The notes under the pieces are model-generated. The model was not told the origin of the DNA, ran no database searches, and saw only the letters and a program-made list of their open reading frames with translations. Below, one piece after another: positions 27,250 to 37,104 of a DNA stretch of 64,000 nt. This stretch comes from Legionella gratiana (GTDB taxonomy: Bacteria > Pseudomonadota > Gammaproteobacteria > Legionellales > Legionellaceae). The stretch is taken from positions 1-64,000 of the forward strand of contig NZ_LNYE01000006.1 of NCBI RefSeq assembly GCF_001467695.1, given 5' to 3'. The translations under genes were made by a program, and so were the position numbers. Each line of letters starts with the position of its first letter. Positions within the stretch are counted from its first letter, which is position 1.

Positions 27250-29277
27250 TTAAAGATTTGCCATCAAAGGCACAAAGTTAGGAAGATTAGGTGAACCAAC
27301 CCCAATTGCATCATTCCAGAATTGACTTTCTGGGGCAATAGTTAATGCAGAATCCCATCCCCAAATATCCTCATCACCCTGTTTATTCGGTAAGACAAAT
27401 GCTGTTGAAGGTGCTTTTGGATAAGTCGAGGGATCGGGTGCCGTTGCTCCATCTATGACTTTAGCCGGTGGAACAATGAGATTGAGTGCTCGTTTGGATC
27501 GTAATATAGAATTCATTTGATATAAATAAGGTGCTGTATGCCCAATACGAGGTTTATTTAATAAGGTACGGCCTTGATTGACTAAAAGTATCGTGGCAGA
27601 AAATAAAGGACAGGCTAAACTGGTACCGCCATTTTGTATATAGGATCCATTAATTACCATATTTAGACCGGTACTTGGATCGCCTAACATGGATACATCA
27701 GGCACTGCTCGGCAAGGTTGGCTCCCCATTACGCCACATTTAGCATGAGCTGGAGCACTTATATGCCCATAACCACCGGCATAAAAAGTATTGATTGAAC
27801 TTTGCCAAATTGGAGCTTGATAAAATTGACTAATCCCACCAGTAGTGCCCGAAACAAATCCAGCCTTTTTCACATCATAAGTTCCCCAAACATTTTCAAA
27901 AGCATAATTATAGTTGTTATCCACGAATATGGAGGTTGCACCTACAGCAGTAACATAAGGAGAGCTTGCTGGATAGTTAACTGCTTTTGCATCCCCTTTA
28001 TTCTTACATTTTATTTTCCCATCTGCGCCCTTACGAGGACTGGTATAAGTATTATCGCCACAATCTCCTGATGAAAATTGCACGCTGATTCCAAATGCAG
28101 CAGCAGTTTGTAACGATTGTTCCATTGAGGTATTGGGATCAACGCTAGCTGACTCGGGACTAGTCCAACTGTTAGAAATAACATAAGCGTTAGAAAATCC
28201 AGCAATAGTAAAGTAATTAGCAACTAAGTAACTGATAACACTCTGCAGTGCAGCTGCCTGATTATTGCCGTCTGTAACAATTAATACCGTGTTATTTTCG
28301 GGTGCTAATGTATGAGACGATTCAACATCCAGAGCAATTTCTCCGGTAAAACCATATTGCCCTGGACTGGTTGGTGTACATACGGTGGTGTATGGTGTGA
28401 GATTTTGATTAAGCATAGCAAAGTTTCGTGATGCTCCAGAAGTAAAAAAAGGTTTGATCCCATTAGCACTAAAATATTGGTTGGCATCACTCAAAATTTG
28501 TTCGGGCGAATTTTCCCCGCACCCATCAACAATAATTAATGTTTGCCCTTTGCCATCCAGATGAGTGCCACTTACAGGTGGAATATTATTGATGTTATAG
28601 GTGTATTGTAATTGCTCCCCGGAGAATCCATGTATCGAAGTTGTGGTTGGGATGGCTTTGGGAATTAATACGTCCCCAATAAATTCTTGCTCATAAGATG
28701 ATGCATTCATCTGGGTGAACATATTGTTGGGATGGTAGAGTGGAATATTGTTTAATCCAGTAATATCAACTATATATTGAGCAATTTCAGAGGGTAAAGA
28801 GGGTTTACTCGCATTGGCATAAATCATACCCTGATCATAAAAATAATAGTTTAAACTCGTGTGCAACGTATTTTCAATTTGGTGTACAGAGGCCGTCACT
28901 TGCACACTATGATTAACAATATCTGCTTGCATGCCTTGAGCAGTGAAGTATTTTTGTAGGGCATCCTCAATTTCTTTAGTCGGCGCGTAGTGTTCCTCGA
29001 AAACATCGTGCGTTAAATACCGCTGATAATTAGGACTATGTGGATCATAAATTTCTTCCACTAATTTATCCAATTGAGCTTTATTTCTTAGTTTTAACCA
29101 TACAATAAATTTCAATTTTTTGTGAGCTTCGACTGGTTTTACAAACGTTGCATGTTCTATTAATGAGGATCCAGGGCTGGGTAAGCTTACAAGCATATTG
29201 GACTTTCCTGCATAGGAATTAGCTAGCATGAGACAAAATGGTAATAAAGCCAACGAGAGTGATTTAAGCGGTAACAT
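27250..29277 (-). CDS. Secreted S53 (sedolisin-type) serine-carboxyl peptidase
   Basis: The 675-residue protein has a signal peptide (about 1-23), a pro-kumamolisin-type prodomain (about 40-190) and a sedolisin catalytic domain. Candidate Glu and Asp of the catalytic site lie in GEIALDVE (about 312-317), the oxyanion Asp in SSGDCGDN (about 402), and the Ser in GGTSLACP (about 551). These enzymes are activated by self-cleavage at acid pH, which would fit an acidified vacuole or medium. A secreted beta-propeller gene precedes it with 19 bp between them. Confidence 0.88.
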   Translation of the reverse strand: MLPLKSLSLALLPFCLMLANSYAGKSNMLVSLPSPGSSLIEHATFVKPVEAHKKLKFIVWLKLRNKAQLDKLVEEIYDPHSPNYQRYLTHDVFEEHYAPTKEIEDALQKYFTAQGMQADIVNHSVQVTASVHQIENTLHTSLNYYFYDQGMIYANASKPSLPSEIAQYIVDITGLNNIPLYHPNNMFTQMNASSYEQEFIGDVLIPKAIPTTTSIHGFSGEQLQYTYNINNIPPVSGTHLDGKGQTLIIVDGCGENSPEQILSDANQYFSANGIKPFFTSGASRNFAMLNQNLTPYTTVCTPTSPGQYGFTGEIALDVESSHTLAPENNTVLIVTDGNNQAAALQSVISYLVANYFTIAGFSNAYVISNSWTSPESASVDPNTSMEQSLQTAAAFGISVQFSSGDCGDNTYTSPRKGADGKIKCKNKGDAKAVNYPASSPYVTAVGATSIFVDNNYNYAFENVWGTYDVKKAGFVSGTTGGISQFYQAPIWQSSINTFYAGGYGHISAPAHAKCGVMGSQPCRAVPDVSMLGDPSTGLNMVINGSYIQNGGTSLACPLFSATILLVNQGRTLLNKPRIGHTAPYLYQMNSILRSKRALNLIVPPAKVIDGATAPDPSTYPKAPSTAFVLPNKQGDEDIWGWDSALTIAPESQFWNDAIGVGSPNLPNFVPLMANL

Positions 29278-29296
29278 GAATTATCTCCCTATAAAC

Positions 29297-30730
29297 TTAG
29301 TTTGCGCTGAGTAAATAAACGCTATTAATCTTGGTATCTGTTATAAATCCATATAAATCGCCAGTCACTAATGAATAAACAAAACCACCTTGTGTCCCAG
29401 CTAACATCGTGCTGCCATCAGCACTTACAAATAAGCTGTAAACTGTCTGATCTATAAAAGAACTCCAAGGACCATTTGTGGTTAAATCATAAGTATAAAC
29501 GTATTCACGTGGTCCTTTATCATCACCATCGGGTGGGAGTTGAATTGGCGCAGTATTAGCATAGAGTATATGATTAACAACAAAAACATCACGTATGCCC
29601 TTAACATCCGCAGGACCAGGAATTTTTGTCCAACTACCGCCACTTACTGGCGAATAATAAATATGCCCCTCATTGCTCTCTGTACTGCCTATATAGATTG
29701 TGCCATTTGTGACATAGATGCCGTGAACAGCAGTTACAGCGGATGGTAAAAATAGATTGTTCCATGTTTTCCTATCATCTGTAGAATATAACAAACTGCC
29801 ATTTTTTGTGCCCGCGTAAATAATTGTTTGAGTATTTTCAGAAGTAACAAAAACACTTAACACCTCAGAATGATCGGGTGACTTGCCTTCATCCCAACTC
29901 CCACTGCTATTGTTATAGCGATACACATAGTGGCCTACCCCTGCATATATATCGGTACTGGTGGCATAAATACTGTTCACGGCATGATTCGGTAATGGAA
30001 TAGTGCCAATCCATGTTTGACCATTATCGCTGGAAAGATACACGTGCCCATTCTCTGCTCCAGCAAATATAGTAGCTGCCTGATTAAAGGTAACTTCAAC
30101 AGTATGGTTGGCAATAATATTATTTAAACTAAAATTCAAACCGCCCCATTGGACTGGGTTCCCGTCCACAATCCATTGATAAACTTGATAACCACTATTG
30201 GGTGTAGCATTAAAGAGCAAATTACTGTTTGCAACTACTGTTCGTGGTAGGGCTGGTGAAATTGTCCCATTTGCTCCTGCATTTGGGGTAATTACAAAAC
30301 GTGCACCACGCACTGTAATATTTAAAGGGTTACTCGGTTGATAACATTGCAATGGGCTACCGTGTTCACACACAGCCGGACCGCCTTTAATAGTACCAAC
30401 AAGCTGACTACCATCCACAAACAAAGTGAGCGTACAATATTGTTGATACGCCAAAGTAAAGGGATTAGGGCAATTTCCTGGTGTGGTTATTTGTGTAATC
30501 CCAGGTATCGAATTCATAATTAAAGTTTTTGTTTTTCTTGATTGATTTGTTACTGTATATTGCACATAAGCGTATCCAGACTGGGTTAAAGATATATTGG
30601 GAGGAAAAGCAGGATTTGGTGTAAATGTCCACATTGGAGTACCCGCTTGGGAACTATTACTCATAAAAAAAACTGCTGCACTAAGGAAGAAGCGCAGAAT
30701 TGTGGCTTGCCATTTAGTTTGCATCATCAA
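29297..30730 (-). CDS. Secreted beta-propeller protein with bacterial repeat domain
   Basis: The 477-residue protein has a signal peptide (about 1-30), an N-terminal Ig-like region, and a bacterial-repeat domain (about 150-215, with NGTISPALP and the PNSGYQVYQW core). A BNR/sialidase-like beta-propeller (about 220-470) follows, with repeats such as FAGAENGHVYLSSDNGQTW and YAGTKNGSLLYSTDDRKTW. No sialidase catalytic residues are evident, so it more likely binds a polymer or protein. It lies directly upstream of the S53 peptidase and is probably co-transcribed. Confidence 0.75.
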   Translation of the reverse strand: MMMQTKWQATILRFFLSAAVFFMSNSSQAGTPMWTFTPNPAFPPNISLTQSGYAYVQYTVTNQSRKTKTLIMNSIPGITQITTPGNCPNPFTLAYQQYCTLTLFVDGSQLVGTIKGGPAVCEHGSPLQCYQPSNPLNITVRGARFVITPNAGANGTISPALPRTVVANSNLLFNATPNSGYQVYQWIVDGNPVQWGGLNFSLNNIIANHTVEVTFNQAATIFAGAENGHVYLSSDNGQTWIGTIPLPNHAVNSIYATSTDIYAGVGHYVYRYNNSSGSWDEGKSPDHSEVLSVFVTSENTQTIIYAGTKNGSLLYSTDDRKTWNNLFLPSAVTAVHGIYVTNGTIYIGSTESNEGHIYYSPVSGGSWTKIPGPADVKGIRDVFVVNHILYANTAPIQLPPDGDDKGPREYVYTYDLTTNGPWSSFIDQTVYSLFVSADGSTMLAGTQGGFVYSLVTGDLYGFITDTKINSVYLLSAN

Positions 30731-30851
30731 GTCCTTTTGTTAATGATGGTCAATTATATAGATAAGGATTTCAAAAACAAAGTGATTGCTTAGCAAAAGC
30801 AGTTGAATACTTATTCGATCTAATTTAAGTTTTAGAGGAGTTAGATGTATC

Positions 30852-31688
30852 GTGAATCAATATCGCATTTTAATCCAGGCCCCAGATCGAGCGGGTCTTG
30901 TATATAAAGCCGCAAAGATATTTTATGGACACGGGCTAAATATTATTTCCAATAATGAATTTGTAGATAATGCAAATCATCAATTTTTTATGCGCACCGT
31001 AGTAGCAGGTAACATTGATGTACCCCTTTTATATGGGAAATTGGTGGATGAAATGCCGCAAGATACCTTAGTAACCATTAAACCACCTCATAAAAAAAAT
31101 ATCGTACTTATGGCCACCAAAGAAGCTCACGTTTTAGGTGATATTTTAATTCGTTATCAAGAAGGGCTTCTAGATGCCAATATTCTCGGCATTTTATCAA
31201 ATCATAATGTTTTATTTCCATTATGCAGTCATTTTGATATTCCCTACTATCATATAAGTGCTGACCATATCTCTCGGGAAGAACACGAAGCTCAAATAAT
31301 CCATATCTTGAAGCAGTTTGATTTTATTGATTATATCGTGTTAGCTAAATACATGCGTATTTTAACGCCCAATTTTACGCAACAATACCAAGGTAAAATA
31401 ATCAATATTCATCATTCATTTTTACCTGCTTTTATTGGCGCAAATCCTTACAAACAGGCTTATGATCGAGGGGTCAAAATTATTGGAGCCACAGCTCATT
31501 TCGTCAATGAAAATCTAGATGAAGGCCCAATTATTGAGCAAGATGTAATTCATGTTGATCATGCTTATGATTGGCAAAGTATGCAACAGTATGGTCGGGA
31601 TGTTGAAAAAGTAGTTTTAGCCCGAGCATTAAAACTTGCTTTAGAAGATCGGATATTTGTATATGGCAATAAAACAGTTATTTTTTAA
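30852..31688 (+). CDS. purU: Formyltetrahydrofolate deformylase
   Basis: The 278-residue PurU has an N-terminal ACT domain (about 1-80, QAPDRAGLVYKAA) and a formyl-hydrolase domain with the catalytic NIHHSFLPAF (about 195) and the DEGPIIEQDV segment. It hydrolyses 10-formyl-THF to formate and THF, supplying formate for PurT and balancing one-carbon pools. The start is a GTG 11 bases after GGAG. An ATG at 30845 is better spaced but out of frame and would give only 20 codons. Confidence 0.93.
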   Translation: MNQYRILIQAPDRAGLVYKAAKIFYGHGLNIISNNEFVDNANHQFFMRTVVAGNIDVPLLYGKLVDEMPQDTLVTIKPPHKKNIVLMATKEAHVLGDILIRYQEGLLDANILGILSNHNVLFPLCSHFDIPYYHISADHISREEHEAQIIHILKQFDFIDYIVLAKYMRILTPNFTQQYQGKIINIHHSFLPAFIGANPYKQAYDRGVKIIGATAHFVNENLDEGPIIEQDVIHVDHAYDWQSMQQYGRDVEKVVLARALKLALEDRIFVYGNKTVIF

Positions 31689-31755
31689 AAAGTAATTGAG
31701 AACTTCTCTGGTTATCAATGACTCCATTTAAAACAACTAGGTGTGTTGACACACC

Positions 31756-32451
31756 CTAAGCGCCCCAAATTTTCTTAATTATTCGAGAAATAGGCCAATT
31801 CATGAACCGATAATTCGTTTGACGACATTTAGAGGTCCGGTGATATCGGCTGATACCGATATCATCAATCACATCCATAATGATGTGGATGCGATCCTCA
31901 TTGCCATGGTTGTATGCTCTGTGTAAGCAATTGACCGCAACAAGATAACAAGATCCATCAGCTGGCATGTGCAATGCCCCCTCTTCGGTTTCAAATTCAC
32001 ATCCAGGATTGGTGATAACAGGAATGTGCAACCGAACTTTATAACAATTTTCCCATGTATCTCGGTGCCAAATAGTTGTTCCATTTGGTGAGATTCGCGT
32101 CCAACGAGCATGATGCGGTTGTAGTCCTAATTTGTAAATAGTTGCGACAATCTCGGCGATGTACTCAGTACCTACTTGAGTAGGATTAACATGCATTTTC
32201 GGCCACGTATAACCAATTTCTCGATGGGCTCTTTCATAATCAAACTCATATTGATCACTAACCTGGTCGTAAACGTAGAAACGTTCTTCTGATTGTTGAA
32301 AGCCATCTCTATAGTCACCACTGGTACTCAGTATACTCCACCCACCGAACATCTCATTTTGTTGCACGGGCTCCAAATGTTTGACGTATGTATTAAAATA
32401 ATTTTGAATGCGCTTAATATCAAACTTGATATTAAGCTTTTCTGCGATCAT
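31756..32451 (-). CDS. Aspartyl/asparaginyl beta-hydroxylase-like 2-oxoglutarate oxygenase
   Basis: The 231-residue protein resembles the Asp/Asn hydroxylase fold. The iron-binding pair lies in WHRDTWENCYKVRLHIPV (about 117-134), and a distal His in NCLHRAYN and an Arg in EDRIHI (about 172-187) would bind iron and 2-oxoglutarate. It probably hydroxylates a protein side chain or small molecule; the target is unknown. It stands alone. Confidence 0.75.
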   Translation of the reverse strand: MIAEKLNIKFDIKRIQNYFNTYVKHLEPVQQNEMFGGWSILSTSGDYRDGFQQSEERFYVYDQVSDQYEFDYERAHREIGYTWPKMHVNPTQVGTEYIAEIVATIYKLGLQPHHARWTRISPNGTTIWHRDTWENCYKVRLHIPVITNPGCEFETEEGALHMPADGSCYLVAVNCLHRAYNHGNEDRIHIIMDVIDDIGISRYHRTSKCRQTNYRFMNWPISRIIKKIWGA

Positions 32452-32601
32452 TAAAATAATTCCTCTTGTTGAATATAGCCGCTGTAGATTCGATGCAAAA
32501 TACCCATTGATATCTTTTTGGGTGTTTCAACTTGCATCAATCTGATATTTTATTACTATATTCTAATAATAGAACAATCATCTTAAAAAAGCAGTTGGTA
32601 C

Positions 32602-33471
32602 TTAAGTGGAGGTCAATTTTTGAGTATTAGCATTTTTCAAACTAGTTTCCAAAAATTCTTCGAGCACCTCTTTAGCTTCCATTGGGGAATTAATACCCAA
32701 AGAATTACTGAAGCCTAACCCTCTACCAATACTAGCGTTATGAATTGAATACTGGCTTTTTTCTAAATGTTTTTCTGCACTGCTACAAGAAGCTATAGCC
32801 GACAGTAAAGAGCGGCGAAAGGAAGATATATGTTCATGATCTTTTGCCCATAATGCATATTGATAATATGCGTCTGCCAAAAGCATATAAGCATAACTTC
32901 CATAAAGTTCCAAAAGGGATTTAGAGTTTTTAATAGCTTCCATGAGGAATGTTTTAGCATCCTCTTCATCTTCGAATTGTCCATTAGCAACTTTGCTGTA
33001 TAAAAAAGTATTATATCGTTGTACCGCATGAACCGAATTAAATCGCATGGCCTCTTTTAAAAAACGAATTTCACTGCTTGAAAATTCATCCGGCAATGCA
33101 GCTCTTACCTGTTGAGAAAGATAAAAAAAATACGTGCCTCGAAGCAAATCAAAGCTATCAATGTTTTCGTGTTCATAAAAAGCTACCTGTTTTTCTGCAA
33201 AAGCAGACACAGCCAATCCAAGTTGAGAATAAAGATTGCTCCATAATGGTTGATAAATTTCCTTTTTACACATCATTGCAAAATCAGAACTAGCATGAGC
33301 CATTTTGGTGATATAGCCAATATCAGCTACAGATTTTGCAGAAGAAAAGAACTTTGCTTCATTGAACGTACCCTCTTTAATAGTCTTAAGAGTCATCTCC
33401 TCCAAAAAATTTAACCGCAAAAAATCAGTTAAAGTAACAAGAGTAAAAATATCTTTTCGCGCATGACTCAT
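32602..33471 (-). CDS. Hypothetical Legionella-type protein, possible effector
   Basis: This 289-residue helical protein has no recognised catalytic motif. It looks like a Legionella-restricted family with helix-turn-helix repeats (for example YGSYAYMLLADAYYQYALWA). The C-terminal 40 residues contain an acidic EAKEVLEEFLE block, which resembles the E-block found near the end of Dot/Icm substrates, so translocation is plausible. That is inference from composition only. Confidence 0.55.
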   Translation of the reverse strand: MSHARKDIFTLVTLTDFLRLNFLEEMTLKTIKEGTFNEAKFFSSAKSVADIGYITKMAHASSDFAMMCKKEIYQPLWSNLYSQLGLAVSAFAEKQVAFYEHENIDSFDLLRGTYFFYLSQQVRAALPDEFSSSEIRFLKEAMRFNSVHAVQRYNTFLYSKVANGQFEDEEDAKTFLMEAIKNSKSLLELYGSYAYMLLADAYYQYALWAKDHEHISSFRRSLLSAIASCSSAEKHLEKSQYSIHNASIGRGLGFSNSLGINSPMEAKEVLEEFLETSLKNANTQKLTST

Positions 33472-33540
33472 ATTAACTATGAAAAATAATTAGGCACAAT
33501 GTATTTTATAAAAATTAACTGATAAAATCAATATCATAAC

Positions 33541-33744
33541 CTAAACAATAGGCAGACTTATACGTGTCGCGCTATTTAATATAATTTGCGAGAAATTACC
33601 TCCTAAATAAACCATTCTGCCATTAATAGCTAAAGCCTCTACACTGTGATCAGCATTCAGCTTCCAAGAGTTAGCTGTTTCAAGCTTAATAAATAAATTT
33701 ACTCCAGTAGGTAGAGTAATCTTTTCATTCAGTGTTACATTCAA
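33541..33744 (-). pseudogene. Possible fragment of a beta-propeller-type gene
   Basis: This is a 67-residue frame that can start only at TTG, with no ribosome binding site. It encodes a piece resembling a delta-60/propeller blade (INGRMVYLGGNFSQI). It may be the last remnant of a larger secreted-protein gene. It is short and could equally be chance coding. Confidence 0.3.
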
Positions 33745-33786
33745 GAAAATGAAAATTAAAATACCAAATTATCTTGGAGATATAGA

Positions 33787-34533
33787 ATGTTTTCAAACCA
33801 AATCTTAGTTGTAACAGGTGGCTCCACTGGAATTGGCCAAGCTACGGCTACCCTTTTAGCAGAGCATGGGGCACGCGTTTACAATATAGATATTAATAAA
33901 CCAATACATACTCACTCTTCAGTTCACTATATTCCCTGTGATATATCCATTTTCTCTGAAGTAGAAAAAGCGTTCCAAAATATTATTTCCCGTGAACATA
34001 AAATTGATTTGTTGTTTGCGAATGCGGGCATTCACTTATTTGCAAATTTAGAAGATACCTCTATTGAAGATTTAGATCGCGTAATCAATATTAATTTAAA
34101 AGGAATTTATTACACACTTAAATGTGTAATTCCAGTAATGAAAAAGCAAAACAGCGGAACTATTGTTTTAACAGGTTCTGATCAATCTTTTATAGGTAAA
34201 GGAGAAAGCTCTATCTATGGTGCAACTAAAGGTGCTATAGCTCAACTGACTAAAAGCACTGCTATTGATTATGCAAAATACAATATTAGAGTCAATTGTG
34301 TATGCCCAGGAACCATCGAAACACCTTTGTACCACAAGGCTGTAAGTGCTTACTCAGCCAAATCCGGAATTCCCAAAGAGGAAATTTATGAATCATTAAA
34401 ATCTGCTCAACCTATATCGCGTGTTGGTACCACAGCCGAAGTTGCAAATCTTGTTGAATATTTACTCTCAGAGAAGTCTTCATTCATTACAGGTTCATTA
34501 TTCAGTATCGATGGTGGTTTTGTAGCCCAATAA
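33787..34533 (+). CDS. Short-chain dehydrogenase/reductase
   Basis: The 248-residue classical SDR has the cofactor motif TGGSTGIG (about 9-16), the NAGIH strand (about 80), the Ser of LTGSDQS and the catalytic YGATK (about 143-147). The PG segment VCPGTIETPLY and a C-terminal GGF complete the family pattern. It is an NAD(P)-dependent oxidoreductase of unknown alcohol or ketone substrate. GGAG six to seven bases before the ATG supports the start. Confidence 0.9.
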   Translation: MFSNQILVVTGGSTGIGQATATLLAEHGARVYNIDINKPIHTHSSVHYIPCDISIFSEVEKAFQNIISREHKIDLLFANAGIHLFANLEDTSIEDLDRVININLKGIYYTLKCVIPVMKKQNSGTIVLTGSDQSFIGKGESSIYGATKGAIAQLTKSTAIDYAKYNIRVNCVCPGTIETPLYHKAVSAYSAKSGIPKEEIYESLKSAQPISRVGTTAEVANLVEYLLSEKSSFITGSLFSIDGGFVAQ

Positions 34534-34541
34534 AAGAAAAC

Positions 34542-35026
34542 ATGAGTTAAGTAAGTATGAACAACACTATTACAAAGAAGTCAGCAAAAAAGTTGTTCCT
34601 ATAGAAAACAAAGATGATACCTTAAATAAGGAACATGTAAGCATTCTTTATAATAAGAAAAAAGCTGTATTCGAAATTAGAGTAAGTACTCAAGTTGCTG
34701 ATATTCAGTTACTTGTTCGTGCACTAACCAGCAAAAAAAAATATAAAATCATGGATTGTGATTTTGAAGATATAGGTTTAAATCAGGGCGTTTGTTTGGT
34801 AAAGAAAGATTCATCCAATCCAATTCATGCCCTGGTTAATATCGCAAATTCTGATTCTGAAAAAGGCTTTCTTGAGAGAGATGCAGGAACTACAACAGGA
34901 CTTTATACAACGAGCTATCAAGATAAAAATTGGACCTTTAATTTCTTTACTAGCTTGGAAAATATGCGTGAAAAGACTGCGTATCCTGAAGACACTTTAG
35001 CGATAAAAATTTTTAATACAAATTAA
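34542..35026 (+). pseudogene. Small unknown gene disrupted by a frameshift just after its start
   Basis: The frame of the 91-residue stretch starting at ATG 34751 is open back to 34526 and has coding character, for example SKYEQHYYKEVSKKVV and KKKAVFEIRVSTQVADIQL, but has no usable start codon. At 34542 an ATG begins ATGAG TTAAG TAAG and stops at once. Removing five bases (TTAAG) would give MSKYEQHYY and fuse it to the open frame, making a protein of about 160 residues. The gene therefore looks inactivated, or reduced to the internal start at 34751. I do not recognise its family. Confidence 0.55.
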
Positions 35027-35036
35027 ATGCGGAATA

Positions 35037-35065
35037 ACCTTTTCTCAACTTTGCTGAGAAAAGGT
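35037..35065. terminator. Hairpin between convergent genes
   Basis: Eleven-base arms (ACCTTTTCTCA and complement) pair perfectly around a 7-base loop. The hairpin lies between the frameshifted gene and the DUF2608-like gene, 10 to 20 bp from each stop. It probably serves as a bidirectional terminator; a T run follows only some distance downstream. Confidence 0.65.
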
Positions 35066-35083
35066 GCGTGTTTGTATGTTTTT

Positions 35084-35944
35084 TTAGAAATTAGACTGCA
35101 TAATCATATCATTTATATGATTTTTAATTTCATTCCATTGTTCAAACATTTGCTGTTGTATTAATGGATTGTTTTGAATTTCTAATTCTTTTGCATTCTC
35201 TTTAGTATAAAGAATATTCAAAACCAGTAAATCGTCGCGATTTGCGAACGCTTTATCCATTGATACACTATTTCTTTTTGCATCATCAACAAAAATAATG
35301 GTTTTAATCTCTGTTTTTATTTTGGATAAAGCACACAGTAATGCTTGTCCTTTATCCTCCCCATCAAGAAACATGATACCTCGTTGATAAATAACCTCTT
35401 TGCTAAATTGCGGGCAATGAAGATAATCGGCTAGTGATGTTTTATTGTTCTTAAATTTCAATCCTTTTTCTTGAAACAATAATTTATCACCCACCAGGAA
35501 ATTATTGTCTTTAAGTTGCATCAATGTTGCACTCAGATGCTCTTTACCCCGAGCCGTTAATCCCATAATCATTGCGCCTTGATCGGTGGCATTTTTAAGG
35601 AAAGGCAATACATATTGATCAGTAACCTCCATTTTGATTAATTGAAATAAGATATTTTGAATACGCACCAATTGTTGGTAGTCCGTTGTAACTAATTTAT
35701 CGAGATCATTTCCCGTATTTAGTAATTCAGATTGCCAATCCCACCAACCCACACTACCTAAAGGTTGCGTCATGGTGATTAAGGTGTCATCCAAATCAAA
35801 AACCATTAAGGTCGTTTTGGGATCTCTCTGCCAATCGCCATATAAAGCAGCAATCTCCGCAAAGCTATCCAGCTCATAATTAATCACTTTAGCAAAGATA
35901 GGATTGATAAGTAATGAACAAATAAAAAATAGAATAAAACGCAT
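35084..35944 (-). CDS. Exported HAD-like protein of the DUF2608 type
   Basis: The 286-residue protein starts with a signal peptide (MRFILFFICSLLINPIFA) after AGGAG, which fixes the start at 35944; longer in-frame starts would bury the signal. The mature part is a HAD-like phosphatase: motif I FDLDDTL (about 50), motif II GLTARG and motif IV IFVDDAKRN. This pattern is typical of the DUF2608 family common in Legionella. It would act in the periplasm or outside; the substrate is unknown. Confidence 0.8.
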   Translation of the reverse strand: MRFILFFICSLLINPIFAKVINYELDSFAEIAALYGDWQRDPKTTLMVFDLDDTLITMTQPLGSVGWWDWQSELLNTGNDLDKLVTTDYQQLVRIQNILFQLIKMEVTDQYVLPFLKNATDQGAMIMGLTARGKEHLSATLMQLKDNNFLVGDKLLFQEKGLKFKNNKTSLADYLHCPQFSKEVIYQRGIMFLDGEDKGQALLCALSKIKTEIKTIIFVDDAKRNSVSMDKAFANRDDLLVLNILYTKENAKELEIQNNPLIQQQMFEQWNEIKNHINDMIMQSNF

Positions 35945-36034
35945 CATTGCTCCTAGCAGTTGTAGTCCAGGAATTAATGGTATAGAGTAACCAATGGATT
36001 GATTAGATAGAAAAATAAAAACATATTGTTCATT

Positions 36035-36940
36035 ATGATAAACAATCAATTAAATCTTAACGATTTAGCAATTTTTGCTTTAGTAGTCAAAAATCAAAGT
36101 TTCACCCAAGCAGCACTGGAGGCAGGTATGTCCAAAGCGTGGGTCAGTCAAAAAATGTCACAACTGGAAAATACTCTTGGAATTAAATTACTCAAAAGAA
36201 CAACGCGAGCGTTAAGCCTCACCATGGGTGGGAAAATTTTATTTGAACATTGCCAAATCATGTTGAACGAAGTTACAAATGCGGAAAATCATTTGCGAGA
36301 ATATGCAAAAGCGCCATCGGGTAAACTAGTAATTACTTGTCCTGAGATCACTGGTTTAGAATTATTGCCAGCCCTTTTAAGTGAGTTTAACTCTCTTTAC
36401 CCTCAAATAAGAACTCGTTTAATGATTACAGATCAGCTCATGGATTTGACGCAACACGGAATTGATTTTGCCTTCAGAACTGGAAAATTAGCTGATTCAA
36501 CGCTTGTATCTCGTTACATCGGTAAAGTACCTCGTTGTCTTGTTGCCTCTCCCGCCTATATATCCAGTCATGCGCCAATTAGAGAGCCTGAGGATTTAAA
36601 AGATCATGCTTTATTAAAGCATAGTTCTCTATCTGATTGGCCTTTAAGAAGTGGAGAAAAAACGTTTAAAATACGTCTTAAAAATGCGGTGATTGAAAGT
36701 AGCTCTTTAATTTTTTTACACAAAATGGCGTGCCTTGATCGAGGCATTGCTTTTCTTCCTTATTATTTATGTTCTGATACGTTAAAAAATAATGTGCTAA
36801 GCAAGGTATTACCCGAATGGTCAAACACAGATAATCAGTATTATATGATTTACCATAAAGACAAAAGTGTTCTATATATAAATCAATTATTTAAAGAATT
36901 TATATTGAGCTCCGATTTAAAAAATAGGATTTCTCGATAG
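36035..36940 (+). CDS. LysR-family transcriptional regulator
   Basis: The protein is about 301 residues with an N-terminal winged helix (AIFALVVKNQSFTQAALEAG, then the recognition helix SKAWVSQKMSQLENTLGIKLLKR) and a periplasmic-binding-like effector domain (about 90-295). It is the CrgA/DsdC-like sort often controlling a neighbouring enzyme. It is divergent from the DUF2608-like gene, its most likely target. I prefer the ATG at 36035 over the TTG nine bases earlier. Confidence 0.85.
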   Translation: MINNQLNLNDLAIFALVVKNQSFTQAALEAGMSKAWVSQKMSQLENTLGIKLLKRTTRALSLTMGGKILFEHCQIMLNEVTNAENHLREYAKAPSGKLVITCPEITGLELLPALLSEFNSLYPQIRTRLMITDQLMDLTQHGIDFAFRTGKLADSTLVSRYIGKVPRCLVASPAYISSHAPIREPEDLKDHALLKHSSLSDWPLRSGEKTFKIRLKNAVIESSSLIFLHKMACLDRGIAFLPYYLCSDTLKNNVLSKVLPEWSNTDNQYYMIYHKDKSVLYINQLFKEFILSSDLKNRISR

Positions 36941-37104
36941 ACGTTTTGTGATACCCCTAAACTTATAGGGCTACCTCTCTGTACCGCTTAATTCAAATTG
37001 TTTCTTCCTTACCCTTCAAAAATAGACAAATCTCCATAAAAAAAATATTATATGTTCAGTATGAATATATTTGAAACAATAATAACAACGCTCCAGGAGG
37101 AAAA

